This document shows, one piece after another, positions 41,292 to 50,217 of a stretch of DNA of 64,000 bases (its first letter is position 1; each line of letters opens with the position of its first letter). Source of the DNA: Saprospiraceae bacterium (GTDB taxonomy: Bacteria > Bacteroidota > Bacteroidia > Chitinophagales > Saprospiraceae); contig JADJWN010000007.1 in NCBI GenBank assembly GCA_016716335.1, forward strand, positions 1-64,000, given 5' to 3'. A program made the translations under genes and the position numbers. The notes under the pieces were generated by a model. The model was not told the origin of the DNA and searched no databases. It was given only the letters and a program-made list of their open reading frames with translations.

Positions 41292-43417
41292 ATGGTGAGA
41301 ATTATTCATTTAATTATGATCTGCTTCATACAGTCAGCGATGATTGCCCAGCAAACAGGGGTTGCGAATATCACTTCAGATACGATGACGCTACCGGCGG
41401 CTGAAATAAAAGCCACCACTGCTTTTTTATCAGGAAATACAGTAGTATTGAGGTGGGCGCCTGCCAGACCCGATGTGTGGAGGTACAGTGCTTTTTATGG
41501 TTATAAAATTGAAAGGGCAGAATTTGATACCCTTTCGGGAAAGAATCCGGAATGGGTGACCATTGCAGACCGGTTAAAACCCTTGACACTGGAAGCATGG
41601 AGGGAATTGGTGAAAAAATCTCCGGATGATATATACCTTCAGGCAGCAGGTCAGGCACAGCACGGAGAGCGCAATGCATCTCCCCTGACTATGGAAAATA
41701 TGTTCCGTAAAAGCGATGAACTGAATAATTATTATGCCGCTGCCATGCTTTCTGCAGAGTTCAGTGCGCAGGCAGGGCTTGCCTCAGCCCTGAGGTATGA
41801 AGACAGAAATGTATTGCGTGATAAAGTCTATACCTATCGCATCACATCGCTATGCCCTACTCAGACTCTGGATATCAGCCCGGGATTGACGAGTGTATCC
41901 ACCTATGAAGTGAGAGAGTTTCCGAAAGTCTTGATCCAAAGGGTGTATGAGGGCGAAAAGTATGTCGAATTGTACTGGGACAAAGCATTGCATAATATTC
42001 ATTACTCGGCATTCAATGTTTACAGAGCTCCGGAGGGTTCAGAGAATTTTGTGAAGCTCAATATTGTGCCTGTGTCCTATACCGCATATAAAAATGATCA
42101 GGAGTATATTTACAGAGACAGTCTGACCGAGAATTACAAAAGTACCGGTACAAGGTGGAGGGGCTCACTTCATTTGCCACTCATGGTCCTTTATCAGATC
42201 CTGTCACAGCCATGGGTCGTGACAGAACTTCTCCCAATGCACCCTATAATGTCAAAGCAGACTATAAAGGTGGCGGGATCATGCATCTGAGCTGGGAGGT
42301 AAACCCGGCTGACGATGATATAGCTGGATTCAGAATTTCCAGAAGCAATAAAATAGATGGTGGCTATGTAGAACTTACCACTGAGCCGCTCAGTCCACGT
42401 ACCCGCACCTATGTGGATTCTACCTGCAATGAGCTCATTCACAATTATTACTTCATCGGGGTATTCGACCATGAGGGGAATGTGAATGTAGCTATGCCAG
42501 TCTATGGGACAATCATTGACTCTGTACCTCCGGCTCCACCTGCCGGACTTTCCGGAAGTATTGATACGAATGGGGTGGTAACACTGACGTGGCGGCTGGG
42601 TGATGAGCCCGACCTGAGAGGCTACTACATACATTATTCGGACAGTAATCAGCATACCTTCAAAAACATCACCGGATATCCCTTACAAGATACGGTTTGG
42701 AGGGATACTATTCCGCTGAACGTATTGACCGAGGAGATTTATTACAAAATCGTAGCCATAGATCACAGATCCAATTATTCGGGATATTCTGAGATGCTGA
42801 CGCTGAAAAAACCGGACAAAGTGCCTCCGGTAGCACCGGTATTTACAGGATCCTACAATGATAAGGGCAGGGTAGAACTGTCATGGTACAACAGCTCATC
42901 CCATGACGTCGTGGCCAATGTGCTGGAACGTAAATCTGAAAATGACCGGGCATTCAGAGAAATATACCGGGTCAATTCTATGGAAGCCATTGGCAAATAT
43001 TCTGATACTCAGGTCGTGCCGGGCTTGGAATACGAGTACCGGTTGTATGCTCTGGATGACGCCGGACTCAGATCAGAATATGCTGGGAAAGTCGTAATTA
43101 CTGCATTTGAAAGTAAAACATTACCCGAACCTAAAAACCTGAATATCCGTGTGGATACACTGAAAAAAGAAGTGCAATTAAGCTGGGATTATCCCATAGA
43201 AGGCGATATCCGTTTTGTGGTGTATAGAAGTGCCGATAGCTTATCTATGGTGTCACACAAAGTACTGAAAAACGTGACCACATTTAAAGATTTTTTTCAT
43301 TCAAATCACCGGAGATATACCTACAGAATTCAGGCACTGAATGCCAAAGGCTGGCGCTCGGAATTCTCTGATCCGGTAAGTGTGGTACTTACCGTAAACC
43401 CACCTTCCAAAGATTGA
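41292..43417 (+). CDS. Secreted fibronectin type III repeat protein, one frameshift
   Basis: About 708 residues from the ATG at 41292, two bases after the giant gene stop. A TTG at 41286 is the only earlier start and overlaps that stop. The signal peptide is MVRIIHLIMICFIQSAMIAQQ. At least five FN3 modules follow. Their W-x-x-x-x-x-x-x-x-x-x-x-Y-x-I/V-Y/E-R pattern repeats in VVLRWAPARPDVWRYSAF, YVELYWDKALHNIHYSAFN, MHLSWEVNPADDDIAGFRI, VTLTWRLGDEPDLRGYYI and VQLSWDYPIEGDIRFVVY. The frame breaks at the A run 42138-42141; one added A restores NYKKYRYKVEGLTSFATHG. It ends without a T9SS CTD. It likely works at the surface with the preceding giant protein. Confidence 0.82.
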
Positions 43418-43430
43418 TAAAATCACCTGC

Positions 43431-45386
43431 TCAGTTTTTTATCTGGACGTTGTTTTCAATGTGTAAAATCAAAGGCGACTCCGTGGTCAATGTGTTTGAG
43501 CCTGTTATGATATATACATTTTTCAGCGTAAGTTGTCCGAAGCCGGACAGACTTTTGCTTGTCAGTGTATTCAAATGAATATTTTCCAATTTAGCCTGTT
43601 TTCCCTGCAAGACCGATACGTTGGGAAAATTATACATGGTTTGAATGAAAACCGGTTGTGTATTGGTGTTCAGCAGGGTAACATTTTTGACCAGCGGGAT
43701 TGCATAACTATGGAGCATGATAGTATCACCTGCCAAAGACGGATGGAAGTAAATCGTATCCCCGTCTCTTGAGCACATGAGGGCGTTGCGCAGTGACCCT
43801 ACTCCATAATCTGCTGTATTCGTTACCGTGAGATTACAGATATTATAAGCTCCGAGATTAAGGGTGTCTGCAAAACAGGGTATGATGGTGCTGTTTGAAA
43901 GATTGATAAAACCAAAGGCATCACTATTGCTTATTGCATCCCAGTAGTACCAGGGCATTCCGTTAGCCTGACAAGCGGCAGACATGCTGTGTATCCACTG
44001 GCATCGGTCCTGTGCAGCCGCTGCGGTAGTTACACCAAATTCACCACACATCACCGGCACTCCTGAGGTGTCAGCCCACATTCTTACCGCAGCAATACTG
44101 TTGCTAAGGTCCGTCGCATCATTGGGATGTCCCGCCCTGGGAAAAGTGAGCACAGGCATGTAAGGAGGTGAAGTCCAGGACATACCCGCATGGGTAAAGG
44201 GATAAGGGTCATAATCATGATAGGTGTAAATAATATCCGGATCCTGCAGCGTCACTAAGCCTGTGAGACCACTTTTGCTGTTCCAGTGGTTACCTCCGAT
44301 TATAAGCGTATGGTTGGGAATTTGAGATCTTATGGATGGAAGCAGGGAGAGATAAAACTGCCGGAGGTTGACATTATTGATTTCGTTGGTGGGTTCATTA
44401 AACAATTCAAAAAAATACCGGTCAGGATCCAGATTGGCGTATCTGTTGAGTACCTGTTGCCAGATAGCCTGTTTTCTGGGCAATTCAGCCGCATAATTGG
44501 AATTGGTGATATCATAACCGTGGTGGTTGCATATGATCAGAGTAAAATCCATGTCATTGGCCCACACAACGGCACTGTCTATAAGCCGCCAGATTTCGTG
44601 ATTGGCCGGAATAGTAAAGGGAGCATTGACGGAAGCCACTCTTTCAAAAGTAACAGGCATCCTGATGTTTTTAAATCCCATGTTTACCAGCGTCTGGATA
44701 TTGCTTCGGTTGTATTTGTTGGATTCCGGAAAGGCATTGTAGGGTATAAGCCAATAGGCTTCCAGCCAGTTGGACAGATTCAATCCTTTATTCATCCGAG
44801 CATATCTCAGCCAGGTGCGCACAGAGGTATGGTTGGCATTTTGACCATTGTATGGTACTGCACCGCTTGAAGTAAGCTTAATGTCATCGAGGTAAACACT
44901 GCCGGATGCAGACTGTACTCCTGAAATCGAAAATACCAGTTCAGTAATGGCAGACAGACTGACACCGGTAAAATTGCTCAGGGGTATCAATACGGTCTGG
45001 TAACCGGCTGAGGCATAACCCACAGTGATATTATTGCTGAATGCTGACCCTGACCTGAGTTGTAGTTGCAGGTATTCTGCTCCTGTAATGCCCTTGTAGG
45101 ATACAGAAATGTAGGAGTATGCAGAGAAATCCCTTGCTGCACTGCTTCCCCAATTATCCATATTAAGGCCGCATCCGGCCCACCAGCTACTGAAACTGTA
45201 ATTAAACCGGTAATGCAGATTCCCTTCCAAAGGACCGTTTTGATTGGTTTCGGTGAGTGTACCATTGGATGCCCAGGTGCCCGTGATCAGGCTGACCGGA
45301 TCTGAATATATGACCGGTTGCGCATAGGATACTGAATCCATCAATTGTAACAGAAAAATCAGTAATATTGCGATATATCTCAGCAT
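43431..45386 (-). CDS. Secreted GH5-family glycoside hydrolase with N-terminal beta-sandwich module
   Basis: A 651-residue exported enzyme (signal peptide to about residue 22). Residues about 25-175 form a carbohydrate-binding-like beta-sandwich ending SGSVYLDDIKL. Residues about 185-515 are a (beta/alpha)8 GH5 catalytic domain. RYFFELFNEP places the acid/base at E331, and VMCGEFGV places the nucleophile at E449. The conserved N287-H288 and H390 also fit. GH5 enzymes cleave beta-glucans, mannans or related polymers. The last 125 residues start VTNTADYGVGSLRNAL, the opening seen in right-handed beta-helix/CSLREA-type surface proteins, but the helix is cut short. No T9SS CTD is found. A -7 box lies upstream at 45418-45425. 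Confidence 0.88.
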   Translation of the reverse strand: MLRYIAILLIFLLQLMDSVSYAQPVIYSDPVSLITGTWASNGTLTETNQNGPLEGNLHYRFNYSFSSWWAGCGLNMDNWGSSAARDFSAYSYISVSYKGITGAEYLQLQLRSGSAFSNNITVGYASAGYQTVLIPLSNFTGVSLSAITELVFSISGVQSASGSVYLDDIKLTSSGAVPYNGQNANHTSVRTWLRYARMNKGLNLSNWLEAYWLIPYNAFPESNKYNRSNIQTLVNMGFKNIRMPVTFERVASVNAPFTIPANHEIWRLIDSAVVWANDMDFTLIICNHHGYDITNSNYAAELPRKQAIWQQVLNRYANLDPDRYFFELFNEPTNEINNVNLRQFYLSLLPSIRSQIPNHTLIIGGNHWNSKSGLTGLVTLQDPDIIYTYHDYDPYPFTHAGMSWTSPPYMPVLTFPRAGHPNDATDLSNSIAAVRMWADTSGVPVMCGEFGVTTAAAAQDRCQWIHSMSAACQANGMPWYYWDAISNSDAFGFINLSNSTIIPCFADTLNLGAYNICNLTVTNTADYGVGSLRNALMCSRDGDTIYFHPSLAGDTIMLHSYAIPLVKNVTLLNTNTQPVFIQTMYNFPNVSVLQGKQAKLENIHLNTLTSKSLSGFGQLTLKNVYIITGSNTLTTESPLILHIENNVQIKN

Positions 45387-45417
45387 TTATTAGATATGAT
45401 ATTTATGTTTTATGACA

Positions 45418-45425
45418 CAAAAATA
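45418..45425 (-). promoter_or_regulatory. Putative -7 box for the GH5 gene
   Basis: TATTTTTG on the minus strand fits TAnnTTTG, 31 bases before the ATG at 45386. Confidence 0.45.
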
Positions 45426-45562
45426 AGCTGATTGCCTCATTGTATGAGACCAATTAATAATATTTTAATCCGGGATGGCTGATAATTGCTGAAGAAAAAA
45501 ACCTATAATTAATTCAAAATTCACCAATTTTATGGTAGGTTTCAGATATTGCTTTTTCCCAT

Positions 45563-46624
45563 TCAATCTCCCTTTCCAGCCTTTTTCAGCGTAAAGCCAA
45601 AAGTGGAGCCGATATTCAGCGTACTCCGCAGATTGATGGTCTGGCCATGTGCTTCTATGATATGCTTGACTATGGCAAGGCCGAGTCCGGAGCCACCCTG
45701 CTTGCGGCTTCGGCTGCTGTCCACCCTGTAAAACCGGTCAAATACATGTTTGATATGTTTCTCTTCCATCCCGATACCATTGTCAGACACCTCTACCAGT
45801 ATGAGTGTGTCCATATCATAGAAGGATACCTTGGTGGTGCCACCTTCCCGCCCGTATTTGATAGAATTGACGATGAGATTGATCAGTACCTGCCGGATGG
45901 ATTCTCTGTCTGCAATCACCTGAAATGCCTGGGATGCCCCTTCCTTGAGCATCAAGGTGATGTTTTTCTCTTTAGCCATAGGCTGCAGGTCCATAAATAT
46001 ATCTGATACCAGCTCTTTGATATCAAATTTACGCATTTCCATCTCCACCTGTCCGGATTCCAGTTTGGAGATAATTTCCAGGTCTTCGACTATGTTTTGC
46101 AGTCTTTCGGTATTTTCTGCTGCTCTTTTCAGGTATTTGACATTGATCTGCTCATCATAGATGCCTCCATCCAGCAGGGTATGCAGATAAGCCTGTATGG
46201 CAAAAATGGGTGTTTTCAATTCGTGGGATATATTGCCTACATAGTTTTTCCGGTATTGCTCCAGGGTTTTGAGGTCGGCAATTTCCTTCTTGGCGCTGGT
46301 AGCCCACTCCATTACCTTTTCATTGACGTCCGACAAGCTTTTTTTATTGAAGTCGAAAAGTTCTCTGCCGGTTTTATCTTTTTTGGAGTCGTAAATGATT
46401 TTGTAAATCAGTTTTATTTTGCGGAAAACATATTTTTCCAGAAAAAACTTCACTACCAGAAAATTGATTATCAGGCAAATGATAAATACTGCCACCTGCC
46501 TGCCTGCGGATAATCCGGAACTGAAGACAGCAAATACAATAAAACTGCTAAGGCTTACCAGAACGGTAATCAACACAGTGACCTGCCTTATGGTGATATT
46601 TTTGTACAAAGGGCTAAAACTCAA
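45563..46624 (-). CDS. PhoR-like membrane sensor histidine kinase
   Basis: A 353-residue kinase with two N-terminal membrane helices (VTVLITVLVSLSSFIVFAVF and VAVFIICLIINFLVVKFFL) and almost no periplasmic loop. A cytoplasmic linker precedes the HisKA domain with H-box NISHELKTPIFAIQAYLHTL. The HATPase domain shows N-box LINLIVNSIKYG, G1 VSDNGIGM, the F-box FDRFYRV and G2 GGSGLGLAIVKHI. It overlaps the end of the response-regulator gene by 11 bases, so the two form one system. The short periplasmic part resembles PhoR-type kinases that sense through a transporter or the membrane. The phosphate role is not proven. Confidence 0.92.
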   Translation of the reverse strand: MSFSPLYKNITIRQVTVLITVLVSLSSFIVFAVFSSGLSAGRQVAVFIICLIINFLVVKFFLEKYVFRKIKLIYKIIYDSKKDKTGRELFDFNKKSLSDVNEKVMEWATSAKKEIADLKTLEQYRKNYVGNISHELKTPIFAIQAYLHTLLDGGIYDEQINVKYLKRAAENTERLQNIVEDLEIISKLESGQVEMEMRKFDIKELVSDIFMDLQPMAKEKNITLMLKEGASQAFQVIADRESIRQVLINLIVNSIKYGREGGTTKVSFYDMDTLILVEVSDNGIGMEEKHIKHVFDRFYRVDSSRSRKQGGSGLGLAIVKHIIEAHGQTINLRSTLNIGSTFGFTLKKAGKGD

Positions 46625-47301
46625 ATTTATATCCTACACCTTTCATAGTGTGAATATAGTCATTTCCTATTTTTTCACGCAATTTTCTGATGTGCACATC
46701 AATGGTGCGGTCTCCCACGATGACATCGTTGCCCCAAACTTTGGCCAGTATTTCGTTGCGCTTAAACACCTTTCCGGGTTTTGAAGCCAGCAGGCTGAGG
46801 AGTTCGAATTCTTTTTTTGCAAGACCGGCATCTTTGCCATTCACCTGTACTGAAAATTGTTCAAAGTCGATTTCAAGGTCGCCAAACTTCACCTTGCCGG
46901 GGTGCTCAGTCTCGCTGGAATGCCACATGCCTTCGCAGGAGTGCTTTGACTCTTGATTTGAACACGTTGGGCTTGATAGGCTTATTGATAAAATCATCTC
47001 CCCCCGAATCTAAGGCCGTAATCTGTGTAAATGATTCACTTCTTGCCGTAAGAAATGCTATGATGGTATTTTTAAACTTGGGGTTAGCTCTCAGCTTTTC
47101 ACACACTTCGATACCATCCATACCGGGCATCATAATATCAAGTATGATAAGGTGGGGTTCGAATTGTATTGCTTTTGCTACTGCTTCGTTGCCATCTGTG
47201 GCGGTTTCTACCTGGTATCCTTCTTTTTCAAGATTGTAGTGAAGAACTTCTATGATATCTTCTTCGTCATCTACTATCAGGATTCTTTCCTTTCCTGCCA
47301 T
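46614..47301 (-). CDS. OmpR/PhoB-type response regulator, one frameshift
   Basis: Rebuilt as about 228 residues, the normal size. The receiver domain starts ILIVDDEEDIIEVL and has its phospho-aspartate in LIILDIMMPGMDG and the lysine in INKPIKP. The winged-helix domain includes LAKKEFELLSLLASKPGKVF and TIDVHIRKLREKIG. The frame is lost next to 46919-46921; removing one base gives RRHVASSETEHPGKVKFG and connects both halves. It is transcribed with the PhoR-like kinase (11-base overlap). A -7 box (TATTTTTG, 47331-47338) lies 30 bases before its start. Confidence 0.88.
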
Positions 47302-47330
47302 TGTATGGAATGATGTGAAAAATTAAAGTG

Positions 47331-47338
47331 CAAAAATA
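47331..47338 (-). promoter_or_regulatory. Putative -7 box for the PhoB-like regulator gene
   Basis: TATTTTTG on the minus strand fits TAnnTTTG and gives a leader of roughly 25 bases to the ATG at 47301. Confidence 0.45.
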
Positions 47339-47375
47339 GCTGAAGTGTATTTCCTTCAAGGAGTCGGGATATTAT

Positions 47376-47753
47376 TTAATTGTTAATTATACCTGTGGAT
47401 AAAGGATTGTAAAACTGCTGCTGATACTGACGCTCATTCATTGCTCTCAGCGTATCCAGGGCTTTGTTCTGTAATGCTGTTAAAGTATCCCGGTGTCGAT
47501 AAAGCAGCTCAAGTTCTGATTGGATCTGCTCGTATGAATACCCGTGAATTTCACCAATCTGCTTCAGGTATTCCCGGGTGGTACTGTCTCTGAAATCCGG
47601 ATCATTCTGATTGGCGGCTGCTTTGGCAGCATATATGTCTGCCAGTATCGAGACCATTTTTTCTTCAGGAATCTGTAATACCAATGTTTCTTTTTTTCTG
47701 CATGACAGAAAAGAGAGTATCAAAATTCCTGCAGCTATCAATCTCCACATCAA
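47376..47753 (-). CDS. DUF4296 family lipoprotein
   Basis: A 125-residue lipoprotein with signal and lipobox ILILSFLSC. The following IPEEKMVSILADIYAAKAA is the conserved opening of DUF4296, a Bacteroidota family of unknown function. The rest is helical and charged (QSELELLYRHRDTLTALQNK). Its ATG overlaps the stop codon of the phosphatase gene by 4 bases (ATGA), so they are co-translated. The start MMWRL has two possible methionines. No enzymatic motif is visible. Confidence 0.85.
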   Translation of the reverse strand: MMWRLIAAGILILSFLSCRKKETLVLQIPEEKMVSILADIYAAKAAANQNDPDFRDSTTREYLKQIGEIHGYSYEQIQSELELLYRHRDTLTALQNKALDTLRAMNERQYQQQFYNPLSTGIINN

Positions 47754-48238
47754 TAAAACATTTTCGGGTACAAAATTTTCATCAGTTTCATCTTATTGTA
47801 ATCCACATCCTGCCAATCCAAAGAAACAGATGCCTGAGCTATAACAATACCGCATGTAGGCAGATTGTCTGTACAGCCTCTTTCAATTTCATTGGCTACA
47901 TGAGTGAGTCCGGGATTATGTCCGAACAGCATTACCCCTGATACATCTTCCTTCAGGGATTGAATCACCCCCAGATAGTGCTGTGGAAAACCGTGGTATA
48001 AATTACTTTCCTGACGGATTTTCAAACCAAACTCTGAGGCGAAGTATTGTGCCGTGGTCAAAGCTCGGATGGCCGGACTTGAGTATATAATATCTGCATG
48101 TATCCCTTCTTTTTTCAATTTTTTAGCCATCATCGGGGCGTCATGTGTACCTCTTGCATCCAAGGGCCGTTCAAAATCAGTCAGTCTGAAATCATCCCAT
48201 GAGCTCTTGGCATGTCTTACAAATACTATGGTTTTCAT
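47750..48238 (-). CDS. SixA-like histidine phosphatase
   Basis: A 162-residue cytoplasmic member of the histidine phosphatase superfamily. The catalytic R-H motif is in VFVRHAKSSW, the second histidine in MLFGHNPGLTHVAN, and the conserved arginine in SSPAIRALTTAQYF. The short size and wording match the SixA group, which removes phosphate from phospho-histidine proteins. In Bacteroidota such genes commonly sit by themselves. Here it is coupled to the DUF4296 lipoprotein and lies two genes upstream of the two-component pair, so a role in phospho-signalling is possible but unproven. Confidence 0.88.
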   Translation of the reverse strand: MKTIVFVRHAKSSWDDFRLTDFERPLDARGTHDAPMMAKKLKKEGIHADIIYSSPAIRALTTAQYFASEFGLKIRQESNLYHGFPQHYLGVIQSLKEDVSGVMLFGHNPGLTHVANEIERGCTDNLPTCGIVIAQASVSLDWQDVDYNKMKLMKILYPKMFY

Positions 48239-48253
48239 CCGGGAGCGTATTTT

Positions 48254-48296
48254 AGGTAAAAAAGGGAGAAGCCTACATCTAAGACTTCTCCCTTTT
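48254..48296 (-). terminator. Intrinsic terminator of the SusE/F-like gene
   Basis: Arms AAAAGGGAGAAG (48260-48271) and CTTCTCCCTTTT (48285-48296) are perfectly complementary over 12 bases, with T-rich sequence after the hairpin on the minus strand. It lies 20 bases past the stop at 48316. Confidence 0.8.
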
Positions 48297-48315
48297 AAAA
48301 GTTTAATGAGTTCAA

Positions 48316-50112
48316 TTATTTAGTGATGATCAGATTTTTACCGATCAGATATTTCTGATTTCTTATGTTAATTACATAATTACCGGACGGGAGACCTGCT
48401 ACATTCAGGGTATTGATTCTGTCAATATTCATACTTGTACTGAATACCTGATTGCCTTTCAGATCATAGATGATGACCTGAGCAAAACCATTGAACTGAT
48501 CAGTATCAAGTTCGATAGTCATAAAATCCTTTGCAGGGTTGGGGAATACCCTCACTCTTGCGGGATCCAGTACTTCATTGGTAGAGGATACAGGACTGAA
48601 GATATATTCACCGGTATCAGATCTGAAAGTTACCCGGTAAGTACCGGCTACTGTCTCAATATTTGGTCCGTTCTGTACACCGATGCCAGTGGGGAAGGAT
48701 CTTGCTCCCCAGTTGATAGCCCATGAAGCATTGGCACGGAATTTTACACCACCATCAGATACATCAGCAAAATTGGTCAATGTCACACTGGGTAAGGTCC
48801 AGAGGTTGAAGTCATTGGGATCTTTGTTGAGGTAAGTGTCTTTACTGTCATCACTGCCCGGCCATTCTCCGAAAGGTCCGGTTTTACCAACCAGTGAAAT
48901 TTTTTCATATTCTACCACTGCAGTAAATTTGTATGCACCGGTCGCAGAGTTGAAATCTACAAAATAATCTCCTGCCGGTATAGGAATATTGGGTCCATCC
49001 TGCTCTGCTATACCCTCTGGGAAGTCACCGTTGCCCCAGTTTACAGCCCAGTCGTTGTTGGCTCTGAATTTTGCTTCCCCGTTATTCAGTTTTATTCTGA
49101 GCTTCCAGATAGTCTTATCATTGGGATCTTTCTGCATAGGAGTATCTGCATCCCAACCACCCGGAGTAGCACTTCCTATCAATCCTATGGTCGCATAATC
49201 CACAACCTCGAGGAAATTGTAGTCAAAAGTCTTGGTATTGAAAGTAACAATATATTCTCCTGCAGGTACAGCTATATTCGGTCCATCCAACACACCGGTG
49301 CCTGAAGGAAAGGTGTCACCACCCCAGTTGATAGCCCAACTGTTGTTGGCTCTGAATTTTACTTCCCCTTCAGTGAGGGTCACCACGAGTCTCCAGAGAT
49401 CAGGATTGGTACTGGACTTGGTCATCGGCGTCTCTTCACCCCATCCACCCGGAGTAGCACTTCCGATCAGTCCTATGGATTGATAGTCCACTATCTCATC
49501 AAAACGATAGGCTCCGGTTGACTTATCAAAATTGATTTCATATTTACCGGCCTGATCAATAGGTATGTTTGGACCGTTCTGTACACCCACACCTTCCGGA
49601 AAATCAGGTGCTCCCCAGTTGGTATCCCACGAGCCGGTAGTCCTGAATTTCATTTCGCCCTGCGCAAGATCTACAATAATAAAGTATTTGTTGGTGTCGT
49701 TTTCGACTCTGAACATTTTGGTGTCTGCACCCCAACCTCCTGCCGTGGCACTACCTATGATACTGATATCAGAGTCCACATCAAAGAAATATTCTCCCGA
49801 TTCAGCGTTGAAAGTGATGGTGTAATCCCCAAAGAAAATCGGAATGTTGGGTCCGTTCTGTACCCCTTTACCTCTGGGAAATTCACGGGCACCCCAGTTT
49901 ACATCCCAGTTGTTGTTGGCTCTGAACTTGGCTTCACCATTGGTAAGCCTCATGGTAATTGTCCAGATTGAGTCATTTACCCTGGTAAGTGGGGTCTCAT
50001 CGCTCCACCCTCCGGGTGTGGCTGTTCCGATGATTCCTACGGAGTTGACCTGCGCCAGCATCCACATAGAAATCATCATAAATCCGATGGTTGAAAGTAA
50101 ACGTAACTTCAT
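48316..50112 (-). CDS. T9SS-exported protein with five SusE/SusF-like repeats
   Basis: A 598-residue secreted protein (signal to about residue 21). Five repeats of about 95 residues each start IGxATPGGW (e.g. IGLIGSATPGGWGEETPM), continue with FRANNSWAINWG, and end GPNIPIPAGDYFVDFNSATG. The repeats resemble the starch-binding Ig-like domains of SusE/SusF. The fifth is more divergent (VGKTGPFGEWPGSDDSKD). The C-terminus is a type-A T9SS sorting domain (VRVFPNPAKDFMTIEL, GLPSGNYVINIRN, ending in K). SusE/F are normally lipoproteins; this one reaches the surface by T9SS. It is transcribed away from the susC/susD pair, whose glycan it probably binds. Confidence 0.85.
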   Translation of the reverse strand: MKLRLLSTIGFMMISMWMLAQVNSVGIIGTATPGGWSDETPLTRVNDSIWTITMRLTNGEAKFRANNNWDVNWGAREFPRGKGVQNGPNIPIFFGDYTITFNAESGEYFFDVDSDISIIGSATAGGWGADTKMFRVENDTNKYFIIVDLAQGEMKFRTTGSWDTNWGAPDFPEGVGVQNGPNIPIDQAGKYEINFDKSTGAYRFDEIVDYQSIGLIGSATPGGWGEETPMTKSSTNPDLWRLVVTLTEGEVKFRANNSWAINWGGDTFPSGTGVLDGPNIAVPAGEYIVTFNTKTFDYNFLEVVDYATIGLIGSATPGGWDADTPMQKDPNDKTIWKLRIKLNNGEAKFRANNDWAVNWGNGDFPEGIAEQDGPNIPIPAGDYFVDFNSATGAYKFTAVVEYEKISLVGKTGPFGEWPGSDDSKDTYLNKDPNDFNLWTLPSVTLTNFADVSDGGVKFRANASWAINWGARSFPTGIGVQNGPNIETVAGTYRVTFRSDTGEYIFSPVSSTNEVLDPARVRVFPNPAKDFMTIELDTDQFNGFAQVIIYDLKGNQVFSTSMNIDRINTLNVAGLPSGNYVINIRNQKYLIGKNLIITK

Positions 50113-50178
50113 AAAATGTTAATTTTGGTTATCATAAAAAAAGTTAATGTATTCTGAACACAAAGTAAATAAAGTTTT

Positions 50179-50186
50179 TATTTTTG
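50179..50186 (+). promoter_or_regulatory. Putative -7 box for the susC/susD operon
   Basis: TATTTTTG fits TAnnTTTG, 32 bases before the ATG at 50218, in the 105-base gap to the divergent SusE/F-like gene. A second match, TAATTTTG, is near 50118. Confidence 0.45.
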
Positions 50187-50217
50187 ATGCCTATTAAAAT
50201 GTTAAAATATTGTAATA

